A stretch of DNA of 43,153 nucleotides from Oscillospiraceae bacterium (GCA_031254195.1 JAIRUW010000072.1:1-43153), one strand, 5' to 3'. Shown: positions 1 to 6,602, counted from the stretch's first letter. A program made the numbers and translations. Notes: generated by a model not told the origin, from the sequence alone.

Positions 1-21
1 AGGGATTCCCGGTTTGTCCTA

Positions 22-51
22 TTCACAGATCATATCCGCATATGCTATACT
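22..51 (+). promoter_or_regulatory. Possible distal sigma-A promoter upstream of the asp23 gene
   Basis: TTCACA at 22-27 and TATACT at 46-51 are separated by 18 bases, and TG at 43-44 makes an extended -10. A transcript from here would start near 58 and carry the palindrome at 71-92 and a 7-bp hairpin at 114-131 before reaching the coding region at 188. The call rests on motif match only. Confidence 0.45.
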
Positions 52-70
52 AGAAGAGCCGAACAGCCCG

Positions 71-92
71 ACGCCAAGCGTACGCTAGGCGT
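71..92. repeat. Palindrome with GCGTACGC core
   Basis: This 22-base inverted repeat is ACGCC-A-AGCGTACGCT-A-GGCGT, with one A/A mismatch on each side of the perfect AGCGTACGCT core. Closely related palindromes occur at 14084-14097 and, interrupted by a loop, at 36866-36885. A separate GC hairpin follows at 114-131 (ACGCCCG/CGGGCGT, loop GCTG) with no T-run, so it is not an obvious terminator. Confidence 0.6.
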
Positions 93-145
93 GGGCGGCG
101 AAATTCACTTTTGACGCCCGGCTGCGGGCGTTGTGAGGCTTGACA

Positions 146-154
146 TGCTATACT
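146..154 (+). promoter_or_regulatory. Extended -10 promoter of the asp23 gene
   Basis: TGCTATACT is an extended -10 (TGn plus TATACT at 149-154). A TTGACA-like hexamer at 140-145 is too close to act as the -35, and no convincing -35 lies 16-18 bases upstream, so the extended -10 would carry recognition. The predicted start is near 161, giving a leader of about 27 bases before the ATG at 188. Confidence 0.5.
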
Positions 155-187
155 AAATCCAAAATAGCAGAAAAGAGGGGCTAATCA

Positions 188-577
188 ATGCCGGAGCAAA
201 AAGACAGTATCATTCGGCTGGAGGAACAGGGCACCATCCGCATTTCGGAGGATGTGGTGGCCGCCATCGCGTCGCAGGCCGCGTCCGAGGTGGAAGGGGT
301 CACGCTGATGACGGCGGCCGGTTCGGGTGTATCGGATTTAATTGGGAAAAAGCAAAGCCAGAAGGGGAGAGGGAAGGGGATCAAGATCCATATCGAGGAG
401 CAGCGCGTCCATGTGGACGTCTTTCTGCTGACAGCTTACGGTAAGTCGATACCCGCTCTCGCGCAGAAGGTGCAAGACCGTGTTGCCGCTTCGCTGCAAA
501 ACATGACGGGCTTGACGATCGGCAATGTCAACGTGCATGTCGGCGGTGTGCTGTTTGCCAAAGAGGCTAAGAAATAG
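188..577 (+). CDS. Asp23/Gls24 family envelope stress response protein
   Basis: The 129-residue product matches the Asp23/Gls24 family (PF03780) across its length. The N-terminus has the typical pattern of beta strand, then helix (GTIRISEDVVAAIA, ASEVEGV). The middle carries the family's paired strands (IKIHIEEQRVHVDVFLL) and the end the GLTIGNVNVHVGGV strand. Members are small cytoplasmic proteins linked to envelope stress; in many Bacillota one sits beside nusB or accC, which is not the case here. The start at 188 follows AGAGGGG at 174-180. The 3' end overlaps the convergent recombinase gene by 11 bases. The exact partner or function cannot be told from sequence. Confidence 0.9.
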   Translation: MPEQKDSIIRLEEQGTIRISEDVVAAIASQAASEVEGVTLMTAAGSGVSDLIGKKQSQKGRGKGIKIHIEEQRVHVDVFLLTAYGKSIPALAQKVQDRVAASLQNMTGLTIGNVNVHVGGVLFAKEAKK

Positions 578-1562
578 GGCGTTTCTTGACCTTGCTCAGC
601 GGGTTGGCTTTGGCCGCGAGGCGCAGCTCGGTGTTGTCGATGTGGGTGTAAATCTGCGTAGTATTGAGATGCTCGTGACCCAAAACCTCTTGTAGTGTGC
701 GTACGTCCACGCCGTTGGACAGCATCAGCGTTGCCGCCGTGTGGCGCAGTTTGTGCGTCGAATAGCGGTTGGGGTCAAGCCCGGCGCTTAACAGGTGTTT
801 TTTTACCAATGCGTGGATGGTGTTGGGGTGCATCCGTTTACCCTGGCCTGAAATAAACAGAGCTTTCTCGTCCGTTTCCTTGGAGCGTACCTCTAGCCAT
901 GCGTTCAGCGCGTCGCGGCAGGCGTCGTTGAGGTACAGCTCACGTTCTTTCCCGCCCTTGCCGAAAATACGTATCTTCTCCTCATTCGCGTCGGTGGCGT
1001 TCAGCCCTGCCAGTTCGGAACGGCGCAGCCCGCAGTTGAGAAACAGCGTCAGGATGGCGTAATCCCGCTCCGCGTGACGGCCTTCCACCGCCTGCAACAG
1101 CGCAAGACTCTCCTGCAAAGATAGATAGCGGGGGAGTTTTTTTATTTGCTTTGGAGATTCCAGCTCCGATACAGGGTTTTCATCTATGATATGAAACTTT
1201 TTGAGGTATTTGAAAAAAGAACGTATCGCCACCACCTTACGCGCCCGCGCCGCCGCCGTCAGGCCGTAATCGGTATGCGAGCTGTTTTGCTGTTTGGGGC
1301 GCTCGCGGCTGAGGTAGCGCAGGAAATCATAGACCTCGTTGAGTGTGACCGACTGCAAAAACGCCGCGTCCACCTCTGTAATAGATATATCCTCAAGCGG
1401 AACGGAGATTTTATGGCGATTTTTGACCATAAACCGGAAGAAAAGCCTTAAATCAAGAAAATACTCATCCACCGTCTTGTCGGAATGCCCGGCAATCGTT
1501 TCATGGTACGATAAATAATCCCGCAAAACCGCCGGGGCCTGCGCCAAATCCTCACGCTTCAT
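567..1562 (-). CDS. XerC/XerD-type tyrosine recombinase
   Basis: The 331-residue product is a site-specific tyrosine recombinase. The N-terminal SAM-like core-binding domain spans about residues 10-120 and the catalytic domain about 145-320. The catalytic set is visible: Arg180 (CGLRRSEL), Lys202 (GKGGKE), His270 and Arg273 (HKLRH), His296 (LGHEH) and nucleophile Tyr305 (QIYTH). Size and order fit Xer recombinases that resolve chromosome dimers, but no dif or att site was found nearby, so an integrase role cannot be excluded. The start at 1562 was chosen because its ATG overlaps the ogt stop as ATGA; the open frame continues upstream in Arg-rich sequence with no recombinase similarity. It is probably translated by coupling to ogt. 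Confidence 0.88.
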   Translation of the reverse strand: MKREDLAQAPAVLRDYLSYHETIAGHSDKTVDEYFLDLRLFFRFMVKNRHKISVPLEDISITEVDAAFLQSVTLNEVYDFLRYLSRERPKQQNSSHTDYGLTAAARARKVVAIRSFFKYLKKFHIIDENPVSELESPKQIKKLPRYLSLQESLALLQAVEGRHAERDYAILTLFLNCGLRRSELAGLNATDANEEKIRIFGKGGKERELYLNDACRDALNAWLEVRSKETDEKALFISGQGKRMHPNTIHALVKKHLLSAGLDPNRYSTHKLRHTAATLMLSNGVDVRTLQEVLGHEHLNTTQIYTHIDNTELRLAAKANPLSKVKKRPIS

Positions 1563-2035
1563 TTGTGCCGGGCTTCTAAATCCAGTAAAAACCGCTTGCG
1601 CTCCAAACCGCCGCCGTATCCGGTCAACGAGCCGTCCGCGCCGACGACACGGTGACATGGAATGAGGATATTGACCCGGTTTTTCCCGTTGGCCTGTCCC
1701 ACGGCGATAGGCGCCGAACCGACTCTTTCCGCTATGGTCTGGTACGAGACGGATTGGCCGTATGGGATTTCACGCAGCGCGTCCCAGACCTTTCTCTGGT
1801 GCGGCGTCCCGGACAGCTCAACCGGAATGTCAAATTGCCGCCGTGTTCCATTGAAATATTCGTCTAACTGTTCGCGAAGCCGTGTAAGGATGGGGTTGAA
1901 TCCGCAGACGGTGTGCGGACCGGCCGGGACGGCGTCGGGCGTGTAAACAATGAGGATGACGGCGCTGTCGGTTGCGGCGCAAGTCAGGTCGCCAAGCGGC
2001 GACGATATAGTGGCGTGGCAGATGGTTTTACTCAT
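1559..2035 (-). CDS. ogt: Methylated-DNA--protein-cysteine methyltransferase
   Basis: The 158-residue product is an O6-alkylguanine-DNA alkyltransferase, which repairs DNA by transferring the alkyl group irreversibly to its own cysteine. The active-site signature IPCHRV holds Cys127. The helix-turn-helix with the arginine finger region (VGQANGKNR) lies at about 112-120, and the C-terminal GYGGG loop follows at about 139-143. Length is normal for the Ogt class without an Ada regulatory domain. A strong GGGAGGA site precedes the ATG by about 7 bases. The gene heads an operon with the recombinase (ATGA overlap). Its leader has a perfect 9-6-9 palindrome at 2060-2083, and a good promoter lies at 2126-2154. 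Confidence 0.93.
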   Translation of the reverse strand: MSKTICHATISSPLGDLTCAATDSAVILIVYTPDAVPAGPHTVCGFNPILTRLREQLDEYFNGTRRQFDIPVELSGTPHQRKVWDALREIPYGQSVSYQTIAERVGSAPIAVGQANGKNRVNILIPCHRVVGADGSLTGYGGGLERKRFLLDLEARHK

Positions 2036-2059
2036 TATTATGTCCTCCCAAGCTATAAT

Positions 2060-2083
2060 TGTACAAAACTATCATTTTGTACA
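2060..2083. promoter_or_regulatory. Perfect inverted repeat in the ogt leader, putative operator or hairpin
   Basis: TGTACAAAA (2060-2068) and TTTTGTACA (2075-2083) are perfect inverted repeats with a 6-base spacer. The site lies between the predicted ogt transcription start (about 2119) and the ribosome site. It has the size and symmetry of a dimeric repressor operator, and in RNA it would form a 9-bp stem. The nearest candidate regulator is the divergent WYL protein, but the pairing is inference. Confidence 0.5.
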
Positions 2084-2125
2084 TAATCCAGCAATTTTAT
2101 CCCAGACAGCCCCAAAGCTGCCTAC

Positions 2126-2154
2126 AGTATACCACACTCCCCCGGCCTTGTCTA
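2126..2154 (-). promoter_or_regulatory. Sigma-A promoter of ogt-xer
   Basis: On the minus strand the -35 is TAGACA (2154-2149), followed by 17 bases, then TATACT (2131-2126) preceded by TGG, an extended -10. Five of six bases match consensus in each hexamer. The start would be near 2119, giving an 80-90 base leader holding the palindrome at 2060-2083. Confidence 0.6.
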
Positions 2155-2185
2155 ATAACGACTTTGCCGCCAGAGGTCATGCCCC

Positions 2186-2214
2186 TTGTCAAGAATAATA
2201 AAATATGGTAAGAT
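2186..2214 (+). promoter_or_regulatory. Promoter of the WYL regulator giving a leaderless transcript
   Basis: TTGTCA (2186-2191), 17 bases, then TAAGAT (2209-2214) preceded by TGG (extended -10). The -10 ends six bases before the ATG at 2221, so the predicted transcription start coincides with the start codon. No ribosome site precedes that ATG. Confidence 0.6.
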
Positions 2215-2220
2215 AAGCCT

Positions 2221-3111
2221 ATGAAACTGAATCGTTTGCTGGAAATCACAAACCTGCTGCTCAACCGCAAAAGCGTGACGGCGGCAGAGCTTGCCGAGCG
2301 TTTCGGCGTTTCAGTGCGGACTGTTTACCGCGACATTGACGCGCTGTCTGTCTCCGGCATTCCCGTTGTCACATCGCAGGGTTCGGGCGGTGGTATCTCG
2401 CTGATGGAGGGTTTTACCGTCAACCGTACCGCGATGACCGGCAGTGAGCGCGACGGGCTGATGTTCGCGTTGCAAGCGTTACAGGCGACAAAATACCCGC
2501 AGCTTGACGCCCTGATCGACCGTATCATGGAAAAGCCCGTCCGCGCCGACTGGGTCGCGGTCGATTTTACGCCGTGGGGTTCCAACCCTAATGCACATGA
2601 GCGGTTTACCGTCATCAAAACAGCCATCTTGCAGAGCCGCGCGATACATATACAATACATCAACGCGGACAACGTAAAAAGCGAGCGCGAGATTGAGCCG
2701 TTCAAGCTCATATTTAAGGGGCAGGCATGGTATATGTGGGGATATTGCCTCAAACGCATGGATTACCGGCTGTTCCGCGTGTCCCGCATTAAAAAGGCCG
2801 CGCTGCTGGACCGCGTTTTTGACCGGGACGCGGTACGGGTCATCTCCCCTCCCTCCGACGAAAAACCGGACGTCCGGCTGTTGCTGGTGTTCACGGAAGA
2901 CGCCCTCTCCCGCCTGTATGACGATTGCGACGAGCATATGGTCACGCAAAACGACGACGGCACCTATACGCTGACCGTCGATCTCCCGGAGGATGAATGG
3001 ATCTACGGCTACATCCTGTCGTTCGGCCCTTCGGTGCGGGTCGCGTCGCCGGAACATATCCGGCGCGGCGTAGAGGAACGTCTGCGGCGGACGCTGGGGC
3101 AATATCAATAA
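2221..3111 (+). CDS. WYL-domain transcriptional regulator (YafY/DeoR-like)
   Basis: The 296-residue product has an N-terminal winged helix (residues 1-55; LAERFGVSVRTVYRDIDAL is the recognition region) and a central WYL domain at about 140-215. A WCX-like C-terminal part follows. WYL domains sense nucleic acids or other ligands, and several family members regulate DNA-damage or phage-defence genes. The gene is divergent from ogt and lies just upstream of a two-gene operon containing a DNA glycosylase-like protein, which are its likely targets (inference). The ATG at 2221 directly follows the promoter, so the message appears leaderless. The protein begins MKLNRLLEI, a typical family start, which supports this start codon. 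Confidence 0.9.
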   Translation: MKLNRLLEITNLLLNRKSVTAAELAERFGVSVRTVYRDIDALSVSGIPVVTSQGSGGGISLMEGFTVNRTAMTGSERDGLMFALQALQATKYPQLDALIDRIMEKPVRADWVAVDFTPWGSNPNAHERFTVIKTAILQSRAIHIQYINADNVKSEREIEPFKLIFKGQAWYMWGYCLKRMDYRLFRVSRIKKAALLDRVFDRDAVRVISPPSDEKPDVRLLLVFTEDALSRLYDDCDEHMVTQNDDGTYTLTVDLPEDEWIYGYILSFGPSVRVASPEHIRRGVEERLRRTLGQYQ

Positions 3112-3149
3112 AGTTTTACTAAACCTGACACCCTGTTGTCATGTTTAGC

Positions 3150-3158
3150 TGATATAAT
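3150..3158 (+). promoter_or_regulatory. Extended -10 promoter of the Cys-cluster protein/glycosylase operon
   Basis: TGATATAAT is a consensus extended -10 (TATAAT at 3153-3158). No good -35 is present at 16-18 bases; a TTGTCA at 3136-3141 is too close. Transcription would start near 3165, just before the AAGGAGGAG site at 3169-3177. The weak -35 is consistent with a promoter needing an activator. Confidence 0.5.
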
Positions 3159-3181
3159 GACAGATGACAAGGAGGAGAAAC

Positions 3182-3769
3182 ATGCTCGCTCCCTATGAAC
3201 TCATGATTCAAACCAATCACTGCCTTATTGACGGCGGCGATTTGAACGACGCGCAAAAAGCGAACATCACCCGCCGGCTTTTGTCGGCGCGAAGCACGGC
3301 GGAACAGGCACAGCGGTTTTACCGGGGTGTCAGAGCTCCCGGCAACATAGACAGTGAGGGGCGGCGTATGTACCCTATTTTCTATATTCCGCCGTATAAT
3401 AGCGGAAAGAAGCTGCAAACCGTCATCCCCATGTCGCCTAAGACGCATATCCTATCGGCAAATGCCTATGAGCTGGAAATCATACGGTTGCTGCATCTGT
3501 TTGCTCCTAACGACCCCGATGTACGGATGATGGTCACGCAAACGCTTGAACGGCTGAAGACCACATGCTTTGGCTACCACGGCTGCGCCAGAGGCGAATG
3601 CTTCCATTCGGCGCTGATTGTACTGCGCTTTTTAATTGCTGTCTCGCCTGATGAAACGGAATGGATTCAAAAGCTGATTGCCATATATCACGCACATGTC
3701 GGCGGCGCCCGCCGTCACAGCGGCGTGAAGAAATATTTTGAGCTTTGCATGAAGGAGATGAACCCATGA
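3182..3769 (+). CDS. Uncharacterised protein with Cys cluster, paired with the Fpg-like gene
   Basis: I do not recognise a named family. The 195-residue product is soluble and mostly helical, with no signal peptide or membrane segment. Its notable feature is CFGYHGCARGEC at 129-140, where Cys129, Cys135 and Cys140 (possibly with His133 or His142) could bind a metal. A Trp/His/Arg-rich C-terminal part follows. The start at 3182 was chosen because AAGGAGGAG lies 5-7 bases upstream; an in-frame ATG at 3164 has no ribosome site. The stop overlaps the next start as ATGA, so it is translationally coupled to the glycosylase-like gene. Coupling suggests a shared role in DNA repair or nucleic-acid handling, which is inference. 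Confidence 0.75.
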   Translation: MLAPYELMIQTNHCLIDGGDLNDAQKANITRRLLSARSTAEQAQRFYRGVRAPGNIDSEGRRMYPIFYIPPYNSGKKLQTVIPMSPKTHILSANAYELEIIRLLHLFAPNDPDVRMMVTQTLERLKTTCFGYHGCARGECFHSALIVLRFLIAVSPDETEWIQKLIAIYHAHVGGARRHSGVKKYFELCMKEMNP

Positions 3770-4599
3770 TCGAACTGCCTGAAACCTATGTGCTGGCCGA
3801 TCAGCTCAATGAAGCCTGTAAAGGAAAAACCATTACAAATGCCGAAGCCAATTCTTCTCCCCACTCGTTCGCGTGGTATACCGGCGATCCGGCGGAATAC
3901 GGAGTGAAACTGACCGGCAAAACAGTGACGGCGGCGAACCCCGGAACCGGTTATTCCTGCGGCGGAAACACCGAGCTAATCTGCGGCGACATGCTGCTCG
4001 TCATGTCCACGCCGATCAAATACCATGCGCCGGGCGACAAGCTGCCGCCCAAACACCAGCTTCTGCTGGCGTTTGACGACGGATCGCACCTGACCTGCAC
4101 CGTGCAGATGTGGGGCGTGATGCTCTGCCTGCCCACAGAAAGACAGGATTGGCCGGATGGGTTTACCGTCCGCAAGTCCCCTACCCCGCTGGAGGACGCA
4201 TTTGACGAGGCGTATTTCAACGGGTTGTGGAGCGGCGTCAAGAAAAGCATCAGCGTCAAGGCGTTCCTTGCCACCGAGCAGCGCATCCCCGGTTTGGGCA
4301 ACGGCGTGTTGCAGGACATCCTCTTTAATGTGGGCGTCAATCCACGTGTAAAGCTAAATGCCTTGACGGAAAAAGACAGGGAAAACCTATTCCGTTCGGT
4401 CAAAGAGACGCTGGCCGCCATGACATTACAAGGCGGGCGCGACACCGAGCGCGACCTGTACGGCTGTCCAGGTGGGTATCAGACTATCCTGTCCGCGAAA
4501 ACGCTGAATAACCCCTGCCCGTCCTGCGGCGCCAAAATTAAACGCGAGGCTTACATGGGCGGCAACATTTACTACTGCCCGGTTTGCCAACCGCTATAA
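3766..4599 (+). CDS. Fpg/Nei-family DNA glycosylase-like protein with altered catalytic residues
   Basis: The 277-residue product shows the formamidopyrimidine-DNA glycosylase architecture. The N-terminus reads MIELPE in place of the usual MPELPE, a Lys sits in KHQLLLAF (the usual GKYLL position), and the helix-two-turns-helix carries the catalytic Asn in PGLGNGVLQDILF. The C-terminal zinc finger is CPSC...CPVC (Cys251, 254, 271, 274). Two key residues differ: the N-terminal Pro nucleophile is Ile2, and the zinc-finger Arg (usually in GRGT) is replaced in GGNIYYC. Glu3 and Glu6 are kept. It may be a lyase using a non-proline amine, as NEIL3 does with Val, or a non-catalytic DNA-binding relative. 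The start at 3766 has GGAG upstream and overlaps the previous stop. Confidence 0.85.
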   Translation: MIELPETYVLADQLNEACKGKTITNAEANSSPHSFAWYTGDPAEYGVKLTGKTVTAANPGTGYSCGGNTELICGDMLLVMSTPIKYHAPGDKLPPKHQLLLAFDDGSHLTCTVQMWGVMLCLPTERQDWPDGFTVRKSPTPLEDAFDEAYFNGLWSGVKKSISVKAFLATEQRIPGLGNGVLQDILFNVGVNPRVKLNALTEKDRENLFRSVKETLAAMTLQGGRDTERDLYGCPGGYQTILSAKTLNNPCPSCGAKIKREAYMGGNIYYCPVCQPL

Positions 4600-4621
4600 A
4601 TTTTCCCTGCGTTATATTTTC

Positions 4622-4654
4622 GGCCCTTCCCATTTGTTATAATGGTGAAGGGCC
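4622..4654. promoter_or_regulatory. Inverted repeat wrapped around the sigma-factor promoter -10
   Basis: GGCCCTTC (4622-4629) and GAAGGGCC (4647-4654) are perfect inverted repeats, with an inner CCAT/ATGG pair separated by one bulged base. The loop region holds TGTTATAAT (extended -10, TATAAT at 4638-4643), the only good promoter for the sigma-factor gene at 4681. Only a weak T-rich tract follows. It may be a terminator for the glycosylase gene, an operator over the promoter, or both. Confidence 0.5.
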
Positions 4655-4680
4655 TTTCAATATACACTGGATGGTGAACG

Positions 4681-5223
4681 ATGAGCAAAGACATACAAGC
4701 ATTGCTGTCCCGGCTGGCGGGAGGCGACATGGATGCCTTGGGCGCGCTGTACGACACGCTCTCGGTCCGTGTATTTAACTACGCGCGGACGATTGCCCGC
4801 AGCCGGGAAATGGCGGAGGATATTACCCACGATGTATTCCTGCAAATCCACAAGCAGGCTGCGAAGCTGGCCAAAATGTCCAATCCCGAAGCCTACATAA
4901 TGGTGACAGCCCGGCACCACGCCTACAACCTGCTCAAGCGGGGCAGACAAGAGAACGTCCCGCTTGACGACGCGCGGGAGGCCGAAGGGCCGTCGTCGGC
5001 TTACGGCCGGCTGCTGTTTGACGACGCGTTTTCCCGCCTGCCAGCCAATCAGCGCGAAACGGTGTATCTGCATCTGATCTGCGGCTATCCGCATAAAGAG
5101 GTTGCGCGGCTGCAAAATGCCCCGGTGGTGACGGTCAAATGGCGATATGGCAAGGCATTGGCGCAGTTGCGGGCGTATTTTTCACAAGATGAAAAGGAGG
5201 AACATTACAATGAATGTCTATGA
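4681..5223 (+). CDS. ECF-type RNA polymerase sigma factor
   Basis: The 180-residue product has sigma-70 region 2 at about residues 20-90 (ARTIARSREMAEDITHDVFLQI is the core) and region 4 at about 115-170 with a helix-turn-helix (YPHKEVARLQNAPVVTVKWRYGKAL). Regions 1 and 3 are absent, as in extracytoplasmic-function sigma factors. It would redirect RNA polymerase to a small regulon. The stop overlaps the next gene, a single-pass membrane protein, by 14 bases; that is the usual ECF sigma/anti-sigma arrangement. The promoter -10 lies inside an inverted repeat at 4622-4654. No ECF target promoter was identified in the window. Confidence 0.9.
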   Translation: MSKDIQALLSRLAGGDMDALGALYDTLSVRVFNYARTIARSREMAEDITHDVFLQIHKQAAKLAKMSNPEAYIMVTARHHAYNLLKRGRQENVPLDDAREAEGPSSAYGRLLFDDAFSRLPANQRETVYLHLICGYPHKEVARLQNAPVVTVKWRYGKALAQLRAYFSQDEKEEHYNECL

Positions 5224-6094
5224 AACGACGATACAAAATGAACTGGAGGCCCTGCAAACCGAGCCGGAACAGGGCTTGCGGGACAAGGTTCTGCGCAGCG
5301 CCGCCGCCGGGACGGCCGCTCCCCTGCCCTTCCGGCGGAGATTCAGGGGTAAGACCCTGCTGATTGCCACAGTCCTCATGGCAACGCTCACGGTGACCGC
5401 GTTTGCTTACGGGGGCACGATAAAGCAGTTTTTCTTCGGAGATTCCAGCGCGGCACAGATAGACGAGAGCACGCTGCCGTTTGATGTTGTTGAAAGATAC
5501 GAATATGATGATGGTTCTTCCGGTGTTATACTCCATATGGGACATTGGGAGATTGTCAACCGGAGCGTACCGGAACTTCCTGAGCTTACAGAACTTGAAA
5601 CGAACGATATGATGGAAAATGGCCTAGGAATGTTTACTGCATCCTTTGATTCCTTTGAGGAGTTTTATCAAGCCGCGCCGTTTACGGTAAAAGAGCCTGC
5701 TTATCTGCCGGATGGCTTGGAGTTTTTCAAAGGAATGATATACCTTCATAAAGACGGGTCATATTCGTATGACGCATGGATTCATTATAGTCATTATGCA
5801 CCCGGCGGCGGCTATAAGAGCATCCAATTAGTCCAGCTATACGTGGGGCCGGACGCCTATCTTGACGTTCAAACAGTAGCCGGGATTGAAAAGGTCATGG
5901 TCGGTGATATAGAAGCGCTTGCGACAGCCTATATGGCAGAAAATACCTATACAGTTAACAATATGGATGTTGCAGTGAAATTTATAGATCTCATTTGGAT
6001 AAAGGACGATGTACTCTATAGGTTGTATGGCACGCAGAGTAATAACGATCCCTATGACTTGGAAACCCTGATCGCCATTGCCGAATCGGTATAA
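5210..6094 (+). CDS. Probable anti-sigma factor, DUF4367-type membrane protein
   Basis: The 294-residue product has a short cytoplasmic N-terminus (about residues 1-47) and one transmembrane helix at about 49-69 (LLIATVLMATLTVTAFAY). The long outer domain resembles DUF4367, with the typical ending of a strand pair and LETLIAIAESV. The short inner part would bind the sigma factor encoded just upstream; the outer domain would sense an envelope signal. The start at 5210 follows AAGGAGG at 5194-5200; an upstream in-frame ATG at 5147 lies inside the sigma gene and has no ribosome site. Sigma binding is inferred from gene order and topology, since no zinc anti-sigma motif is visible. Confidence 0.8.
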   Translation: MNVYETTIQNELEALQTEPEQGLRDKVLRSAAAGTAAPLPFRRRFRGKTLLIATVLMATLTVTAFAYGGTIKQFFFGDSSAAQIDESTLPFDVVERYEYDDGSSGVILHMGHWEIVNRSVPELPELTELETNDMMENGLGMFTASFDSFEEFYQAAPFTVKEPAYLPDGLEFFKGMIYLHKDGSYSYDAWIHYSHYAPGGGYKSIQLVQLYVGPDAYLDVQTVAGIEKVMVGDIEALATAYMAENTYTVNNMDVAVKFIDLIWIKDDVLYRLYGTQSNNDPYDLETLIAIAESV

Positions 6095-6114
6095 GTTACC
6101 GCGCAAATATCTGA

Positions 6115-6151
6115 CTGCCGTCAATTTGCTGTAATAGTAAATTGACGGCAG
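6115..6151 (+). terminator. Hairpin after the sigma/anti-sigma operon
   Basis: CTGCCGTCAATTT (6115-6127) pairs perfectly with AAATTGACGGCAG (6139-6151) around an 11-base loop, 21 bases past the anti-sigma stop. The following CTTATTGATTATCCCTTTT is only moderately T-rich, so termination may be imperfect. Confidence 0.65.
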
Positions 6152-6289
6152 CTTATTGATTATCCCTTTTAGAATCGTGTTGATGGAGGCTACCCTTCGT
6201 CAAAATGACGGAACTGCCTCTATATTGGAACGCCAGACAAAAGCACGACGAACTGTTAAATGCTCGCCATGCCTATCTGAATGTTCTTT

Positions 6290-6511
6290 TTATGTATCTC
6301 TTAGAAAGTCGTTTAGAGCGTTTCGCAATGTCTTTGCCATTTCTCTATCGAACTGCATATTTTGCTTGCAAGTTCCATTTCGGTTTATATCGCCGTCCTT
6401 ATACGACCATATAGCGAAGTATTCACTTGAAAAGTTGTAGTCTGCCGATGTTTCGGTTCGAGTAGGTATGCTTTTGCTTGGCTCTCTTATCAGTTTCCTA
6501 ATAACAGCCAT
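6290..6511 (-). CDS. Small uncharacterised protein
   Basis: A 73-residue product in the AT-rich island. The ATG at 6511 is preceded by AAAGGGG with 8 bases of spacing, and a TTGCAA-17-TATAGT promoter lies at 6574-6602, so it is probably expressed. The protein has a basic N-terminus and a C-terminal helix (LRNALNDFLRD). The middle (YFAIWSYKDGD, then GTCKQNMQFDREMAK) resembles a small beta-sheet-plus-helix protein family common in Firmicutes, for which I know no function. There are no membrane segments or catalytic motifs. It is convergent with the anti-sigma gene. About 140 bases between the terminator at 6151 and this stop hold nothing I can assign. Confidence 0.65.
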   Translation of the reverse strand: MAVIRKLIREPSKSIPTRTETSADYNFSSEYFAIWSYKDGDINRNGTCKQNMQFDREMAKTLRNALNDFLRDT

Positions 6512-6542
6512 GTGTATACCCCTTTCGTGTTGAAATAAAAAT

Positions 6543-6573
6543 AGCCATACAGATTATTAGCATCTGCATGGCT
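6543..6573 (-). terminator. Rho-independent terminator of the small membrane protein gene
   Basis: On the minus strand AGCCATGCAGAT (6573-6562) pairs with ATCTGTATGGCT (6554-6543), 12 bp with one G-T wobble and a 7-base loop, followed by ATTTTTATTT (6542-6533). It lies 66 bases past the stop at 6639. It also begins within a few bases of the predicted start of the next transcript, so it would form the 5' end of the mRNA for the 73-residue protein. Confidence 0.8.
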
Positions 6574-6602
6574 ACTATATCAGTTTTCTACAATTTTTGC
6601 AA
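6574..6602 (-). promoter_or_regulatory. Promoter of the 73-residue protein gene
   Basis: On the minus strand TTGCAA (6602-6597), 17 bases, then TATAGT (6579-6574) preceded by TGA (extended -10). It sits directly upstream of the terminator hairpin at 6543-6573, so the transcript begins in or at that hairpin. Confidence 0.5.

Noticed and set aside
140..145. TTGACA as -35 of the asp23 promoter
   Set aside because: Only three bases separate it from TATACT, far short of 16-18.
1563..1658. N-terminal extension of the recombinase frame upstream of 1562
   Set aside because: The extra 32 residues are Arg-rich, lie antiparallel within ogt coding sequence, and the ATGA overlap at 1559-1562 gives a normal Xer start.
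3136..3141. TTGTCA as -35 for TATAAT at 3153-3158
   Set aside because: The spacer is 11 bases; the extended -10 alone is the better explanation.
6156..6440. Plus-strand open frames between the anti-sigma gene and hicAB
   Set aside because: They lack ribosome sites and mostly overlap the better-supported reverse gene at 6290-6511.
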